The position numbers were made by a program, and so were the translations under genes. Below the pieces are notes generated by a model, which ran no database searches, was not told where the DNA came from, and was given only the letters and a program-made list of their open reading frames with translations. A stretch of 64,000 nt of DNA from Chloroflexota bacterium (lineage in GTDB: Bacteria; Chloroflexota; Chloroflexia; Chloroflexales; Herpetosiphonaceae): NCBI GenBank assembly GCA_020161265.1, contig JAIUOC010000001.1:992001-1056000 (forward strand). The letters run 5' to 3'. Position 1 is the first letter of the stretch; each line of letters begins with the position of its first letter. Shown one piece after another: positions 45,768-54,332 of the stretch.

Positions 45768-47795
45768 TTATTCCGCCCGAATCGCGTAGGGCAGCCAAAT
45801 TTTCCATTCGGTTTGTGGCGGCGCTTGCACCACCACGGTTGTTGTATCCGTTTGCGAATTGGTGCCATTGCTGGCGGTTAACTCAACCGTATAATTCCCA
45901 GCGTTTGGATAGGTATGACTAATCGTGGTATTGGTTGAGGTCATCACAGCAGTACCATCACCAAAATCCCACGCATAGGTTACATTCGTACCAGCCTGAA
46001 TCGTAGCCTCAAAATTGGTAGCTGCACCAACAACGGTTGGGCCATCGTTGGTTGCTTCCAAGCCAGCAATCGCTTGATCAGGGGTGCTGGTTGGTTCGCG
46101 TACCAAAATCAAGCCGCGTGAAATATCGCTGATCATCAAGGTGCCGCTTGGCAAGTAGGGATAAACCCCCCAAGCCCCATCGAAACTAGCTGAATTGCTG
46201 CCTGGGTAGGTATCAAAGAAGGCGGCTTCTTGGATGCTATTTGGATTGGTTATGTCAAGAATCGTCAAACCACGCAAATAGTTCGACATATAATATTTGT
46301 TGCCAATCGTGTAGCCATTATGGTCGATCGCACGGGTTGGGCCATCCCACGTCGCGCTGATGGTTGGATTATCCAGATCATGAATATCCATCGTGCGCAC
46401 ACGAGTGTTGTGGCCAAAATTTTGTTCATCCAATTCATCTTGGATGAACACATACATTTTATCGTCGCTATACCAGCCAGAGTGGGTATAACCACTGCCC
46501 GAATAAGGCCGTGAGCTAATGTGGAATGGGGCAGCCGAATCGGTAATATCCCAAATTTCTACCGACGATTCGCTGAAATCAAACATTATTTCGCACGAGG
46601 CTTGGTGGCCAGGCGCACATGCCGAAGTCCGCGAATCAGTAATGATCATACTGGTATCGTCGTGGGTGTAGCTAATATTGGTATCCGGCACGCCACTATC
46701 AATAATCTGCGGAGTCAACGGATTGCTGATATTAAAGGCGCGAAACACCCCTGAATTCAAGCGACTGCCGTTTTTACCGACCCCGTTCATATACAACGCC
46801 GCAGTTTTGCCAGGCAACGCCACGTTGGTGCTGAAATCAACATTCTTAATATAGACAGTGTGCGATGAGCCAAAATCGGCAGTATAGGTTGCTGCTAAAC
46901 TGACCGAAGGCGTTGGATCACTCAAGTGGTTCAGATCGACAATCTGCAAGCCTTGGGTGCGACTTTCAGTTGAAAGGTAGGCATAGGCGTTCCAACGATT
47001 TTGGGCTTGGTTGAAATATTGATAAACCTTAACTTCGCGCCATTGTGAGTTATTACCTGGCACAGTACCAATCACCACCGGATTGGTAGGATCAGTCACA
47101 TCAACTACGCCAGTGCCATTGTTAACCCCAATAATCGCATATTCGCGATCGGTATTGAGATCGACGTGGCCCCACAAGTTGCTGCCATCGGTTGCGCCGT
47201 TACCATTAACCACAAAACTTGAGAGCGGCACGCTCCCCAAGAAGTCGATGCCATTACACTCAAAAATGCCAGCCATGCCATTGGTACAAGGCTGAGCAGC
47301 ACTTGGCGTTTCCAATTCGGTTGGAATTTGCATTCGCTCAAGTTCTGGAGTATTACGACCATCGCGATCTTCAACCCGTGCAAAACCAATTGCCGCCAAG
47401 CGTTCACGGTAGCGGCTAGGAATGCCAGCGATATAGGTTGGATTGGCTTTGGTATTTTGCTGCATGAAATTATCACGAGCACTAAAACCACCGCGCACCG
47501 GAATCTGGCGGCTCAGCAATAAGCCAACCGCCTTGGCATCGTAGCTATAATCGCCGGCAGCAACCCGAATTTCATCACCCTTGCCAGTCCCGCGGCTAAT
47601 CGCATAATCGATCGTCGCACAGGGCTGCCAAATCTTCGAACAATCACCCTCATCTTTGCCAAATGGTGCAACATAAATCTTATGATCATGATTGCTATGG
47701 GCCGAAATCGAAGCAATTGGCGCTAACACAAACGCCGCCAACACTGCAAAACCGACCGCTAACGAACGCGACCAACGTCCATTGTGTGTGTGCAT
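45768..47795 (-). CDS. secreted choice-of-anchor B / LVIVD-repeat protein with PKD domain
   Basis: A 675-residue secreted protein. The signal peptide (LAVGFAVLAAFVLAPIASISAHS) is followed by a PbH1-like start (KIYVAPFGKDEGDC) and a propeller of LVIVD-type repeats (AIIGVNNGTGVVDVTDPTNP, LQIVDLNHLSDPT, LTILDITNPNSI), the choice-of-anchor B layout. A PKD domain follows (TYAWDFGDGTAVMTSTN), and the protein ends in the shared motif EWKIWLPYAIRAE. The lectin and malectin modules of its neighbours are absent. It is probably a surface-attached protein of unknown ligand. GTGAGG precedes the ATG. Confidence 0.85.
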   Translation of the reverse strand: MHTHNGRWSRSLAVGFAVLAAFVLAPIASISAHSNHDHKIYVAPFGKDEGDCSKIWQPCATIDYAISRGTGKGDEIRVAAGDYSYDAKAVGLLLSRQIPVRGGFSARDNFMQQNTKANPTYIAGIPSRYRERLAAIGFARVEDRDGRNTPELERMQIPTELETPSAAQPCTNGMAGIFECNGIDFLGSVPLSSFVVNGNGATDGSNLWGHVDLNTDREYAIIGVNNGTGVVDVTDPTNPVVIGTVPGNNSQWREVKVYQYFNQAQNRWNAYAYLSTESRTQGLQIVDLNHLSDPTPSVSLAATYTADFGSSHTVYIKNVDFSTNVALPGKTAALYMNGVGKNGSRLNSGVFRAFNISNPLTPQIIDSGVPDTNISYTHDDTSMIITDSRTSACAPGHQASCEIMFDFSESSVEIWDITDSAAPFHISSRPYSGSGYTHSGWYSDDKMYVFIQDELDEQNFGHNTRVRTMDIHDLDNPTISATWDGPTRAIDHNGYTIGNKYYMSNYLRGLTILDITNPNSIQEAAFFDTYPGSNSASFDGAWGVYPYLPSGTLMISDISRGLILVREPTSTPDQAIAGLEATNDGPTVVGAATNFEATIQAGTNVTYAWDFGDGTAVMTSTNTTISHTYPNAGNYTVELTASNGTNSQTDTTTVVVQAPPQTEWKIWLPYAIRAE

Positions 47796-47853
47796 GCCAG
47801 AACCTCACTGTAGGACCATCGGAAAAAACAGGGGCCGCCTTTGGAGATGCCCT

Positions 47854-47883
47854 ATTATACGCGATTCTTAATATGTGTATAAT
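47854..47883. promoter_or_regulatory. overlapping divergent promoter region with inverted repeat
   Basis: ATTATAC (47854-47860) and GTATAAT (47877-47883) are perfect inverted copies. Read on either strand they give TTATAC-N17-TATAAT, so one symmetrical element could serve both the minus-strand secreted-protein gene (start 47795) and selD (start 47943). The -35 half is a weak match, and a regulator binding the repeat is also possible. Confidence 0.4.
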
Positions 47884-47942
47884 GTTAAACGACTGATATT
47901 GCTAAAATTCTTTAATTTCTATGTGATTTAGTGAGCAGATTT

Positions 47943-48989
47943 ATGGCCGATCGTGAACAAATTCGCCTGACTGAGCTAGCTTCTTGTGCTGGCTGAGCCG
48001 CCAAAATGGGAGCAGGTGCTCTCAGCAGTTTAATTAGCAGTTTGCGTTTACCCAGTAGTCCGCAGCTTTTAGTTGGCCTCGATGTCAGCGATGATGCGGC
48101 GGTCTATCAACTCAACCAACAGCAAGCGCTTGTGCAAACGGTGGATTTCTTTCCGCCGATTGTTGATGATCCCTATAGTTTTGGGGCGATTGCCGCCGCC
48201 AATGCCCTGAGTGATGTTTATGCCATGGGCGGTAAGCCGATTTTGGCTTTGGCAATTGCTGGATTCCCCCGCGATTTAGACCCAGCGATCATTCAGGCGA
48301 TTATGCAGGGCGGTGCAGATAAAGTGGCCGAAGCCGGAGCCGTGCTAGCTGGCGGCCATACGATCATCGATAATGAGCCAAAATATGGTTTATGCGTAAC
48401 TGGTTTAATCGATCCAGCCCTAATCACCCGTAAAGCTCAAGCCCAACCAGGCGATCAACTATACCTTACTAAAGCGCTGGGCACAGGTATCATTAGCACC
48501 GCCAGCAAGCGCCAAGTTGCTGATCCTGCTGATTTAGCAGCCGCAATCGAGAGCATGCTCAAACTCAATCAACGCGCAGCTGAGCATATCGCGGCGCTGG
48601 GCACAATTCGTAGTGCCACCGATATCACTGGGTTTGGTTTGTTGGGCCATGGCTTGGAGCTAGCTCGCAATAGTGGGGTTGGGCTACAGATTAATAGCCA
48701 AGCCTTACCGTTGTTACCAGGAGCCTATCGTTACGCCCAAGCCGGAATTATGCCTGGTGGCTTGCATACCAATCGTGCTTATGTCGAGCAAAAAATTCAA
48801 GTTAATTACGCTGAAGCAGTTGATCCAGCCCATCAAGCGTTGTTGTACGATCCCCAAACATCAGGCGGCTTGTTGATTGCGGTAACGGCAGAGCATGCCA
48901 ATGCCCTCGAACAACGTTTTGCCCAAGCTGGCGACCCACTTTGGTTAATTGGCGAGGTAATCGCGCAGCAAGTGATTGAAATTGTTTAG
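47943..48989 (+). CDS. selD: selenide, water dikinase (selenophosphate synthetase), selenocysteine-containing
   Basis: Read from ATG 47943 through the in-frame TGA at 47994-47996, this gives 348 residues. The N-terminus is LTELASCAG-U-AAKMGAGALS, the selD active-site loop with Sec18 in place of the catalytic Cys (Cys17 of the E. coli enzyme) and the essential Lys at 21. Other family motifs are GLDVSDDAAVY, TVDFFPPIVDDPYSFGAIAAANALSDVYAMGG, GGHTIIDNEPKYG and TSGGLLIAV. The enzyme makes selenophosphate from selenide and ATP for selenocysteine synthesis. A minihelix with a GGU loop begins 11 bases after the TGA. A start at the later ATG 48006 would lose the catalytic loop. selA, selB and selC are not in the window. 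Confidence 0.92.
48008..48023 (+). promoter_or_regulatory. bacterial-type SECIS hairpin in selD
   Basis: GGGAGC (48008-48013) pairs with GCTCTC (48018-48023), including one G-U pair, around an AGGT loop. The stem starts 11 bases after the UGA. The short helix with GGU in the loop at this spacing matches the SelB-binding minihelix known from E. coli fdhF. Confidence 0.75.
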
Positions 48990-49018
48990 ATTGGAAATTA
49001 GAGGCTAGATTTTTTACT

Positions 49019-49190
49019 ACGAAGGGAACCGCGAAGAACACGAAGAGCGCGAAGAAGAGGCTATGGGCTAGAGGCTATCGGAACAATTCTACATCTACTT
49101 GTAATTATGCATTCTATAGCCAAAAGTCTATAGCCAAAAGCCATAAATCATCTGGTTTAAATGCTTTATGTTCTATGCTCTATGCTCTTG
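49019..49190. repeat. intergenic low-complexity repeat modules, locus 1
   Basis: Module A (49019-49059) is built of CGAAGAAC/GCGAAGAG words. Module C (about 49164-49190) is TATGTTCTATGCTC repeated. In between are CTATAGCCAAAAG duplications and GAGGCTA words. There is no coding capacity. Similar modules recur at 50473, 58680 and 62178. Confidence 0.7.
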
Positions 49191-49206
49191 TTGTAAATGT
49201 CTTGCT

Positions 49207-50394
49207 TTAAACTTTAGTTCCTAGCCCCTGCCCGCTTGTTAAACGCACCACACTAATTTCAGGGCGTTTGCCAAAACGCAACGGCGGCCCAGTAAACCCC
49301 CAACCACGATTGACATAGATTTGGCTGTTGGCAAGTTGATAGCGTCCAGCCACAAAATGATCACGCGAACGCACAGCGCTTTCAGTTAAGATTGGCACCC
49401 AAATCTGGCCACCATGGGTATGCCCAGCCAAAATCACCTGCGGCCCATACGACTTTACCACGCTTGGCGCAAAAATTGGGTTATGCAATAGCGTAATACA
49501 GGGATCGTCAGATCGTAGATTGGCAAATGCGCGGGCCGGATTAATGCTGCTATAGCTCCAGCCATCACCATCATCATGTTTGGGGTCATCTAAGCCCACC
49601 AAATTCAACCGATCAGCGCCACGACGAATAACGGTTTGCTGATTGATCAACAGCCCAAGATCTGCCCGTTTAATTGCCCAAATCATGCGATCAATATCGC
49701 CCGTATAGTAATCGTGGTTGCCGAGCACCGAAAAAATGCCCTCACGCGCTTGCAATTGGCGCAGGGGCACAGTTGCATCATCAGCAAATTTCACATGCCG
49801 ATCAACAAAATCACCAGTGATTGCTACAATATCGGCATCAAGCTGGTTAATTAATGCTACAGCGCGGGCTACCTCAGCGGCGGGAGTATAAGCACAAACA
49901 TGCAAATCGCTTAATTGGACAATTTTAAAGCCCTCGAAACGGCTTGGTAAATTGACAATCGGCAACTCAAGCTCAACAATTTCTGGGTTAAATGGCTCGA
50001 TCACACTGCTATACCCAACCAAACCGCCCAATAAGCCAGCTTCAAACATAAAACGCCGCCGACTTAATGTTTCTGCATTGGGAGAGGCTGCAACAACTAA
50101 ATCAGCTTTAGTTGCAGCAAGTACGCGGCGGCCAAGCCACAAGGGATGCAGCAACAACAGCAAGCCAAACACTAAGGGCAGACAGAGCAATGCCCGAAAT
50201 AGCCACTGGGCCAGCCAAAAACGCCAGCCAGTTTGCTCAGCCAGCCACTGCCACTCTTTGACCCACGCCAAATTCCAGCCAAACAGGCCACCTAGCAAGC
50301 CCATCCCAGCCAGCCAAACGCTGATTCTCAGACCCCAAAATCCAAGCTTACGCACCACAAGCCTGCTCTCCACGTATCTAATCGGCTTCATCAT
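49207..50394 (-). CDS. membrane-anchored metallophosphoesterase (YaeI/YkuE type)
   Basis: A protein of 395 residues from the ATG at 50394. Three or so hydrophobic segments at the N-terminus are followed by a Calcineurin-like phosphoesterase with all metal motifs: QLSDLHV, TGDFVDRH, LGNHDYY, LLHNP and LAGHTHGGQ. The family hydrolyses phosphomonoesters, phosphodiesters or lipid pyrophosphates at the membrane. An open frame extends 44 codons further upstream, but those codons come from an intergenic repeat module, so I reject the longer start. Confidence 0.85.
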   Translation of the reverse strand: MMKPIRYVESRLVVRKLGFWGLRISVWLAGMGLLGGLFGWNLAWVKEWQWLAEQTGWRFWLAQWLFRALLCLPLVFGLLLLLHPLWLGRRVLAATKADLVVAASPNAETLSRRRFMFEAGLLGGLVGYSSVIEPFNPEIVELELPIVNLPSRFEGFKIVQLSDLHVCAYTPAAEVARAVALINQLDADIVAITGDFVDRHVKFADDATVPLRQLQAREGIFSVLGNHDYYTGDIDRMIWAIKRADLGLLINQQTVIRRGADRLNLVGLDDPKHDDGDGWSYSSINPARAFANLRSDDPCITLLHNPIFAPSVVKSYGPQVILAGHTHGGQIWVPILTESAVRSRDHFVAGRYQLANSQIYVNRGWGFTGPPLRFGKRPEISVVRLTSGQGLGTKV

Positions 50395-50472
50395 TCTAGC
50401 ACTCAAGTATGCTGGCTCACCCCAATCAATACAATCAATCGCTAGTCCACTCTCATTGGTAGGAGTCGCACT

Positions 50473-50613
50473 GAAGAACATAGAGCAAAGAACATAGAAC
50501 ATAGAACATATGCATTGAGAGATCACGATTCAGGGATCAAACGATGTTTTGGGAATAAACCCATCATTCGTGTAATTCGTGCAATTCGTGGCTAAAAATC
50601 CTTCGCGGTTTCG
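50473..50613. repeat. intergenic low-complexity repeat modules, locus 2
   Basis: Module C in reverse orientation (50473-50513, AGAACATAG words) is followed by module B (50565-50613, ATTCGTGTAATTCGTGCAA then GGCTAAAAATCCTTCGCGG). It occupies the space between the phosphoesterase and the kinase genes. Confidence 0.7.
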
Positions 50614-50671
50614 TTTTCGCTTCGGGGTACAATCAACAGTGGAGTACTATTCAATTATTGGAGAACGTTTG

Positions 50672-51595
50672 ATGCAGATTGATCCACTATTAGCGCAGGC
50701 GATTGAGGCTGATTCAGGCTTTGAATTGGGCCAAGTGGAGTTTATCGGGGCAGGTTGGTTTGCCCAAGCCTATCGATTTTGCAGCCAAGCCAAGCAATAT
50801 GTGGTGCGGATTAGCAAGCATTACCACGATTTTTTAAAGGATGTTTATGCCTATCACCATTGGGGCCAACAGCTGCCAATTCCAGCAATTCTAGCGCATG
50901 GTCAATTTGCCGATGGCTGGGCCTACGCGATTAGCCCGCATATTGTAGGCCAAACGATCGCCTCACTCAACGTCGCAGAACTGAATCATATCCAGCCAGC
51001 ATTATTTCAAAGCTTATATCAACTGCATCAACAGGATCTGAGGGCGAGCACTGGTTGGGGCTTGGCTAATCATCACGGTCAAGGTCGCTACACTACTTGG
51101 GCAGAAGAAATTTTAGATATTGGCAACTACAAATTTGATTTTGATTGGCACGCTTGGATCAAGCGTAACGATCAAACAGGGGCATTGCTACGGCAAGGCT
51201 ATCGGGTAATGGAGCAATTGTTGAGCACAATCAGCACTGAGTGTTATTTAATTCATCGTGATTTTGGCTTTGATAATGTGCTATGTCAGCCACCAACGAT
51301 TGTGGCGGTGCTTGATTGGGCCGAGTTTGGCTATGGCGATTGGGTCTATGATCTTGCCCAGCAAAGTTGTTATGGTCAAGCTGAAATCTATTTACAGCCA
51401 TGGCTCAAATTCGCCCAACAACACGATTTAATTCCTGATAATTTTGAAAAACGTTTGCACTGCTATTGGCTGCGCATGAATTTGACCGATTTGATTGTCT
51501 CGCAGTTGCGCAACGATTGGCATTGGCAGCGCGAAATTGTGGCAGAATTACGCTGGTTGATTGAAAATCCTGTGGTAGTGAGGTTGAATCAATGA
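50672..51595 (+). CDS. aminoglycoside phosphotransferase (APH)-family kinase
   Basis: A 307-residue protein kinase-like phosphotransferase. The ATP-binding lobe (FIGAGWFAQAYRF, YVVRISKH with the Lys-like Arg/Lys region) precedes the catalytic loop LIHRDFGFDNVL and the metal site VLDWAEFGYGDWVYDLA. The family phosphorylates antibiotics, sugars, choline or other small alcohols; true resistance cannot be inferred. ATG 50672 has GGAG upstream. A longer in-frame start at 50579 lies in repeat sequence and is rejected. It overlaps the peptidase gene by four bases. Confidence 0.85.
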   Translation: MQIDPLLAQAIEADSGFELGQVEFIGAGWFAQAYRFCSQAKQYVVRISKHYHDFLKDVYAYHHWGQQLPIPAILAHGQFADGWAYAISPHIVGQTIASLNVAELNHIQPALFQSLYQLHQQDLRASTGWGLANHHGQGRYTTWAEEILDIGNYKFDFDWHAWIKRNDQTGALLRQGYRVMEQLLSTISTECYLIHRDFGFDNVLCQPPTIVAVLDWAEFGYGDWVYDLAQQSCYGQAEIYLQPWLKFAQQHDLIPDNFEKRLHCYWLRMNLTDLIVSQLRNDWHWQREIVAELRWLIENPVVVRLNQ

Positions 51596-53025
51596 AGATC
51601 ACCACAAGTCAAGAGCTGATCGGCTGGCATCGCTATCTTGAGCAATTGGGGCCACGGCTGACTGGCAGCGAGGCCCATCAGGCCTTTATCGAATTTTTGG
51701 CGACAGAATTAACCAATTTGGGCTGTGAGGTTCAGCGTGATCGCTATTATTTTACCCGTTGGCAAGCCCAAAACTGGAGTTTAGCGCTCCTTGATAGCAC
51801 TGGCAACGAAACGAATATTCCCTGTAGCTTTTATTACCCGTATTCTGGTTGTACGCCGCCCGAGGGCATCGTCGGTGAGTTGGTTGATTGTGGCAAAAGC
51901 CCTGGCAATTTTCAGCAAGCTGCTGGCAAAATTGCTATAGTTGAAGTGGCAGTTCCGGCGCTACCAACCATGCTGTTTCTGCACCCAACCAAATTTGCCC
52001 AAGCCCAAAAATTACCAAAACTGCTGCGCAACCCAACCCTTGGCTCGTTTCTCACTGGCCCAAATTTAGCCGCCGCCAAACAAGCTGGAGTAAAAGGGGT
52101 AATTTGCATTTGGTCGAAAATCTCAGCGGCCAATGCCGATGCCCAATATTTGCCCTTCACCACCAGCTATCAAGCTTGCCCAGCGCTTTGGGTCAACGCT
52201 GCGGTTGGCCAACAACTCAAACAGGCAGTCGGCCAACAAATTCGCTTTACCCTCGAAGCAACGCTCACTGAGCAATGCCCAACTGATAGCTTGTATGTGG
52301 TTTTGCCAGGTCAGCAATCCAACGAAAGCATGTTGATTAATACTCATACCGATGGGCCGAACGCACCTGAGGAAAATGGCGCACTGGGCTTGCTGGCATT
52401 AGTGCGTTGGTTCAAACAGCAGCAGCATCAACGGAATTTGATTTTTATTTTTGCCACAGGCCATTTTCAATTGCCGCAACTTGGCAAGCATGGTCAAGCC
52501 ACCAGTACATGGCTGACTGAGCACCCCGAATTGTGGAATGGCCAGCAAATGCGGGCAATTGCAGGTGTGACCTTAGAGCATTTGGGCTGTACTGAATGGC
52601 TCGATAATCGAGCATTGAGTGATTATCAACCAAGCCAACAACCTGAACTTGAGCTGACCTACACCACCAGCCCAATGTTGGAGCAACTGTATTACACCGC
52701 GTTGTTGCAGCGCACCAAACAGCGGGTACTCACGATTATGCCAATCAACGAGATTTATTTTGGCGAGGGCGAGCCATTCTACAAAGCCAACATTCCCACA
52801 ATTTCGCTAATTCCCGCGCCTAATTATTTATGTGCCACACCCAACAACGCTGCAATCGATAAACTTGATTTTGATTTGATGCAGCAACAAATCGAAACCT
52901 TTGCCCGCGTGATCGAACTGATCGATCAGACTAGCACCAGCCAATTGGGCGTAGCTGAACCTCAGCCATTTAGCCTTGTTGGCAGTTTATTCCGCCGCAT
53001 GGTTGGAGCCAATCAGGGGCACTAA
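51592..53025 (+). CDS. M28-like peptidase family protein
   Basis: A 477-residue cytoplasmic protein. Residues about 1-60 (GPRLTGSEAHQAFIEFLATE) match the start of M28-type aminopeptidases. A protease-associated-like insert spans about 85-220 (GELVDCGKSP, GKIAIVEVAVPA, AAKQAGVKGVICI). The catalytic half has INTHTDGPNAPEENGALGLLAL, where the zinc motif His-x-Asp is present. The usual next Asp is replaced by Glu-Glu and the later ligands are not all obvious, so activity may be altered. It overlaps the upstream kinase gene by four bases, suggesting coupled translation. Confidence 0.7.
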   Translation: MKITTSQELIGWHRYLEQLGPRLTGSEAHQAFIEFLATELTNLGCEVQRDRYYFTRWQAQNWSLALLDSTGNETNIPCSFYYPYSGCTPPEGIVGELVDCGKSPGNFQQAAGKIAIVEVAVPALPTMLFLHPTKFAQAQKLPKLLRNPTLGSFLTGPNLAAAKQAGVKGVICIWSKISAANADAQYLPFTTSYQACPALWVNAAVGQQLKQAVGQQIRFTLEATLTEQCPTDSLYVVLPGQQSNESMLINTHTDGPNAPEENGALGLLALVRWFKQQQHQRNLIFIFATGHFQLPQLGKHGQATSTWLTEHPELWNGQQMRAIAGVTLEHLGCTEWLDNRALSDYQPSQQPELELTYTTSPMLEQLYYTALLQRTKQRVLTIMPINEIYFGEGEPFYKANIPTISLIPAPNYLCATPNNAAIDKLDFDLMQQQIETFARVIELIDQTSTSQLGVAEPQPFSLVGSLFRRMVGANQGH

Positions 53026-53078
53026 AATCGAATCAGCTATAGTACAATACGTCTGCATTCTAGGATGAGGAAGAACCA

Positions 53079-54332
53079 ATGCTTGATAATACTGAAGATC
53101 TAGATCTAGATCATAGTGATTTAACCGACGATACCGATGAGGAAAATGGTTTGCCTCAAGGGGGCTTTCAAGGCTATAATTTATCGTCGCAAGCAGCTAT
53201 ATATGGCTTAAGCAACGATATTGAGGAAGAAGAAGAAGACGATGATGATCTGATTATCACTCCCTTCAATCCCAGCCAAATTCGAATTGACTTTAAACCA
53301 ATGACCGTTGATCTCTTAATTTCACGTATGAAAAATAATGAGATCGATATGCAACCAGCTTTTCAGCGCCAAGCGGGCTTATGGACGCGCGAAGCCCAAA
53401 GTCGATTGATCGAATCAATTTTAATTCGGATTCCGTTGCCTGCATTTTATATGGATGCCACCAATGAAGACCGTTGGATTATCGTCGATGGTCTACAACG
53501 ATTAACAACGCTTTATAATTTTATTCTGGCCAAAAATCATCATCCAGAACACCAATTAAAACTTAAAGGTTTAGAATTTCTCAATACAATTAATGATAAA
53601 GGATTTGATGATTTACCTCGAAATTTCCAGCGTCGGATTATGGAAACCCAAGTACTAATTTATCAAATTGCTCCAGGCACACCAGAGGAAGTTAAATTCA
53701 ATATCTTCAAGCGGATTAATACTGGTGGTTTGCCACTTTCGCCGCAAGAAATTCGCCATGCCTTGCATCAAGGTCGGGCAACCGAGTTGCTTAAACGTAT
53801 GGCTGAATTTCCTGAGTTTAAGCAAGCTACCACTAATTCCGTGCCAACCTCACGCATGAGCGACCGTGAATTTGTTTTACGCTTTATTGCCTTTCATCTC
53901 GTGCCACCTGAAAAATATAATCGCAATGAATTTGCCGATTTTGATAGCTTTTTAAGTAATGCGATGGCCACACTCAATAAACTTGATTCTGAGGCCTTAG
54001 CTAATTTCGAAACCCAGTTTCGACGGGCAATGCGTGCCGCCAAAGCAATCTTCGATAAAGATGCCTTTCGAAAACGCTACAAAGCCAATGCTTCACGCGG
54101 TATGATCAACAAATCGCTGTTTGAATCATGGTCGGTGAATTTAAGCACTTGTAGCGATGATCAAATAAAAGTCCTTGTACGAAGGAAAAATCTATTAATG
54201 CAAAAATTCATTTCATTGTTGAATAATGATCGTGAATTTGATAAAGCAATCTCACAAGGCACTGGCGATACAAACAAGGTTAATATCCGTTTCCGCCGAA
54301 TTGCTCACCTTATTCAAGAGGTATTAAAATGA
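53079..54332 (+). CDS. DUF262-domain protein (GmrSD-N/ParB-like fold)
   Basis: A 417-residue protein. The first 65 residues are very acidic and Asp/Glu-rich (DIEEEEEDDDDLI). Then comes a DUF262 domain with IDMQPAFQRQAGLWTREAQS, IPLPAFYMD and the family motif IIVDGLQRLTTLYNF. FNIFKRINTGGLPLSPQEIRHAL follows. The domain is the N-terminal part of GmrS-type restriction and of SspE-type phage-defence proteins, where it binds or hydrolyses nucleotides. No DUF1524 HNH nuclease half is present. It overlaps the ATPase gene by four bases (ATGA). The cassette is more AT-rich than its surroundings. Confidence 0.85.
   Translation: MLDNTEDLDLDHSDLTDDTDEENGLPQGGFQGYNLSSQAAIYGLSNDIEEEEEDDDDLIITPFNPSQIRIDFKPMTVDLLISRMKNNEIDMQPAFQRQAGLWTREAQSRLIESILIRIPLPAFYMDATNEDRWIIVDGLQRLTTLYNFILAKNHHPEHQLKLKGLEFLNTINDKGFDDLPRNFQRRIMETQVLIYQIAPGTPEEVKFNIFKRINTGGLPLSPQEIRHALHQGRATELLKRMAEFPEFKQATTNSVPTSRMSDREFVLRFIAFHLVPPEKYNRNEFADFDSFLSNAMATLNKLDSEALANFETQFRRAMRAAKAIFDKDAFRKRYKANASRGMINKSLFESWSVNLSTCSDDQIKVLVRRKNLLMQKFISLLNNDREFDKAISQGTGDTNKVNIRFRRIAHLIQEVLK

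Noticed and set aside
47994-47996. In-frame TGA in selD as a nonsense mutation or wrong start
   Set aside because: The TGA falls exactly on the catalytic Cys/Sec position, the flanking residues match the SelD loop, and a SECIS-like hairpin follows. Selenocysteine is the better reading.
50395-50526. Longer N-terminus of the metallophosphoesterase
   Set aside because: These codons are translated repeat modules (TATGTTCTATG), not part of the protein family.
50579-50671. Longer N-terminus of the APH-family kinase
   Set aside because: The upstream codons come from repeat module B and a ribosome site supports ATG 50672.
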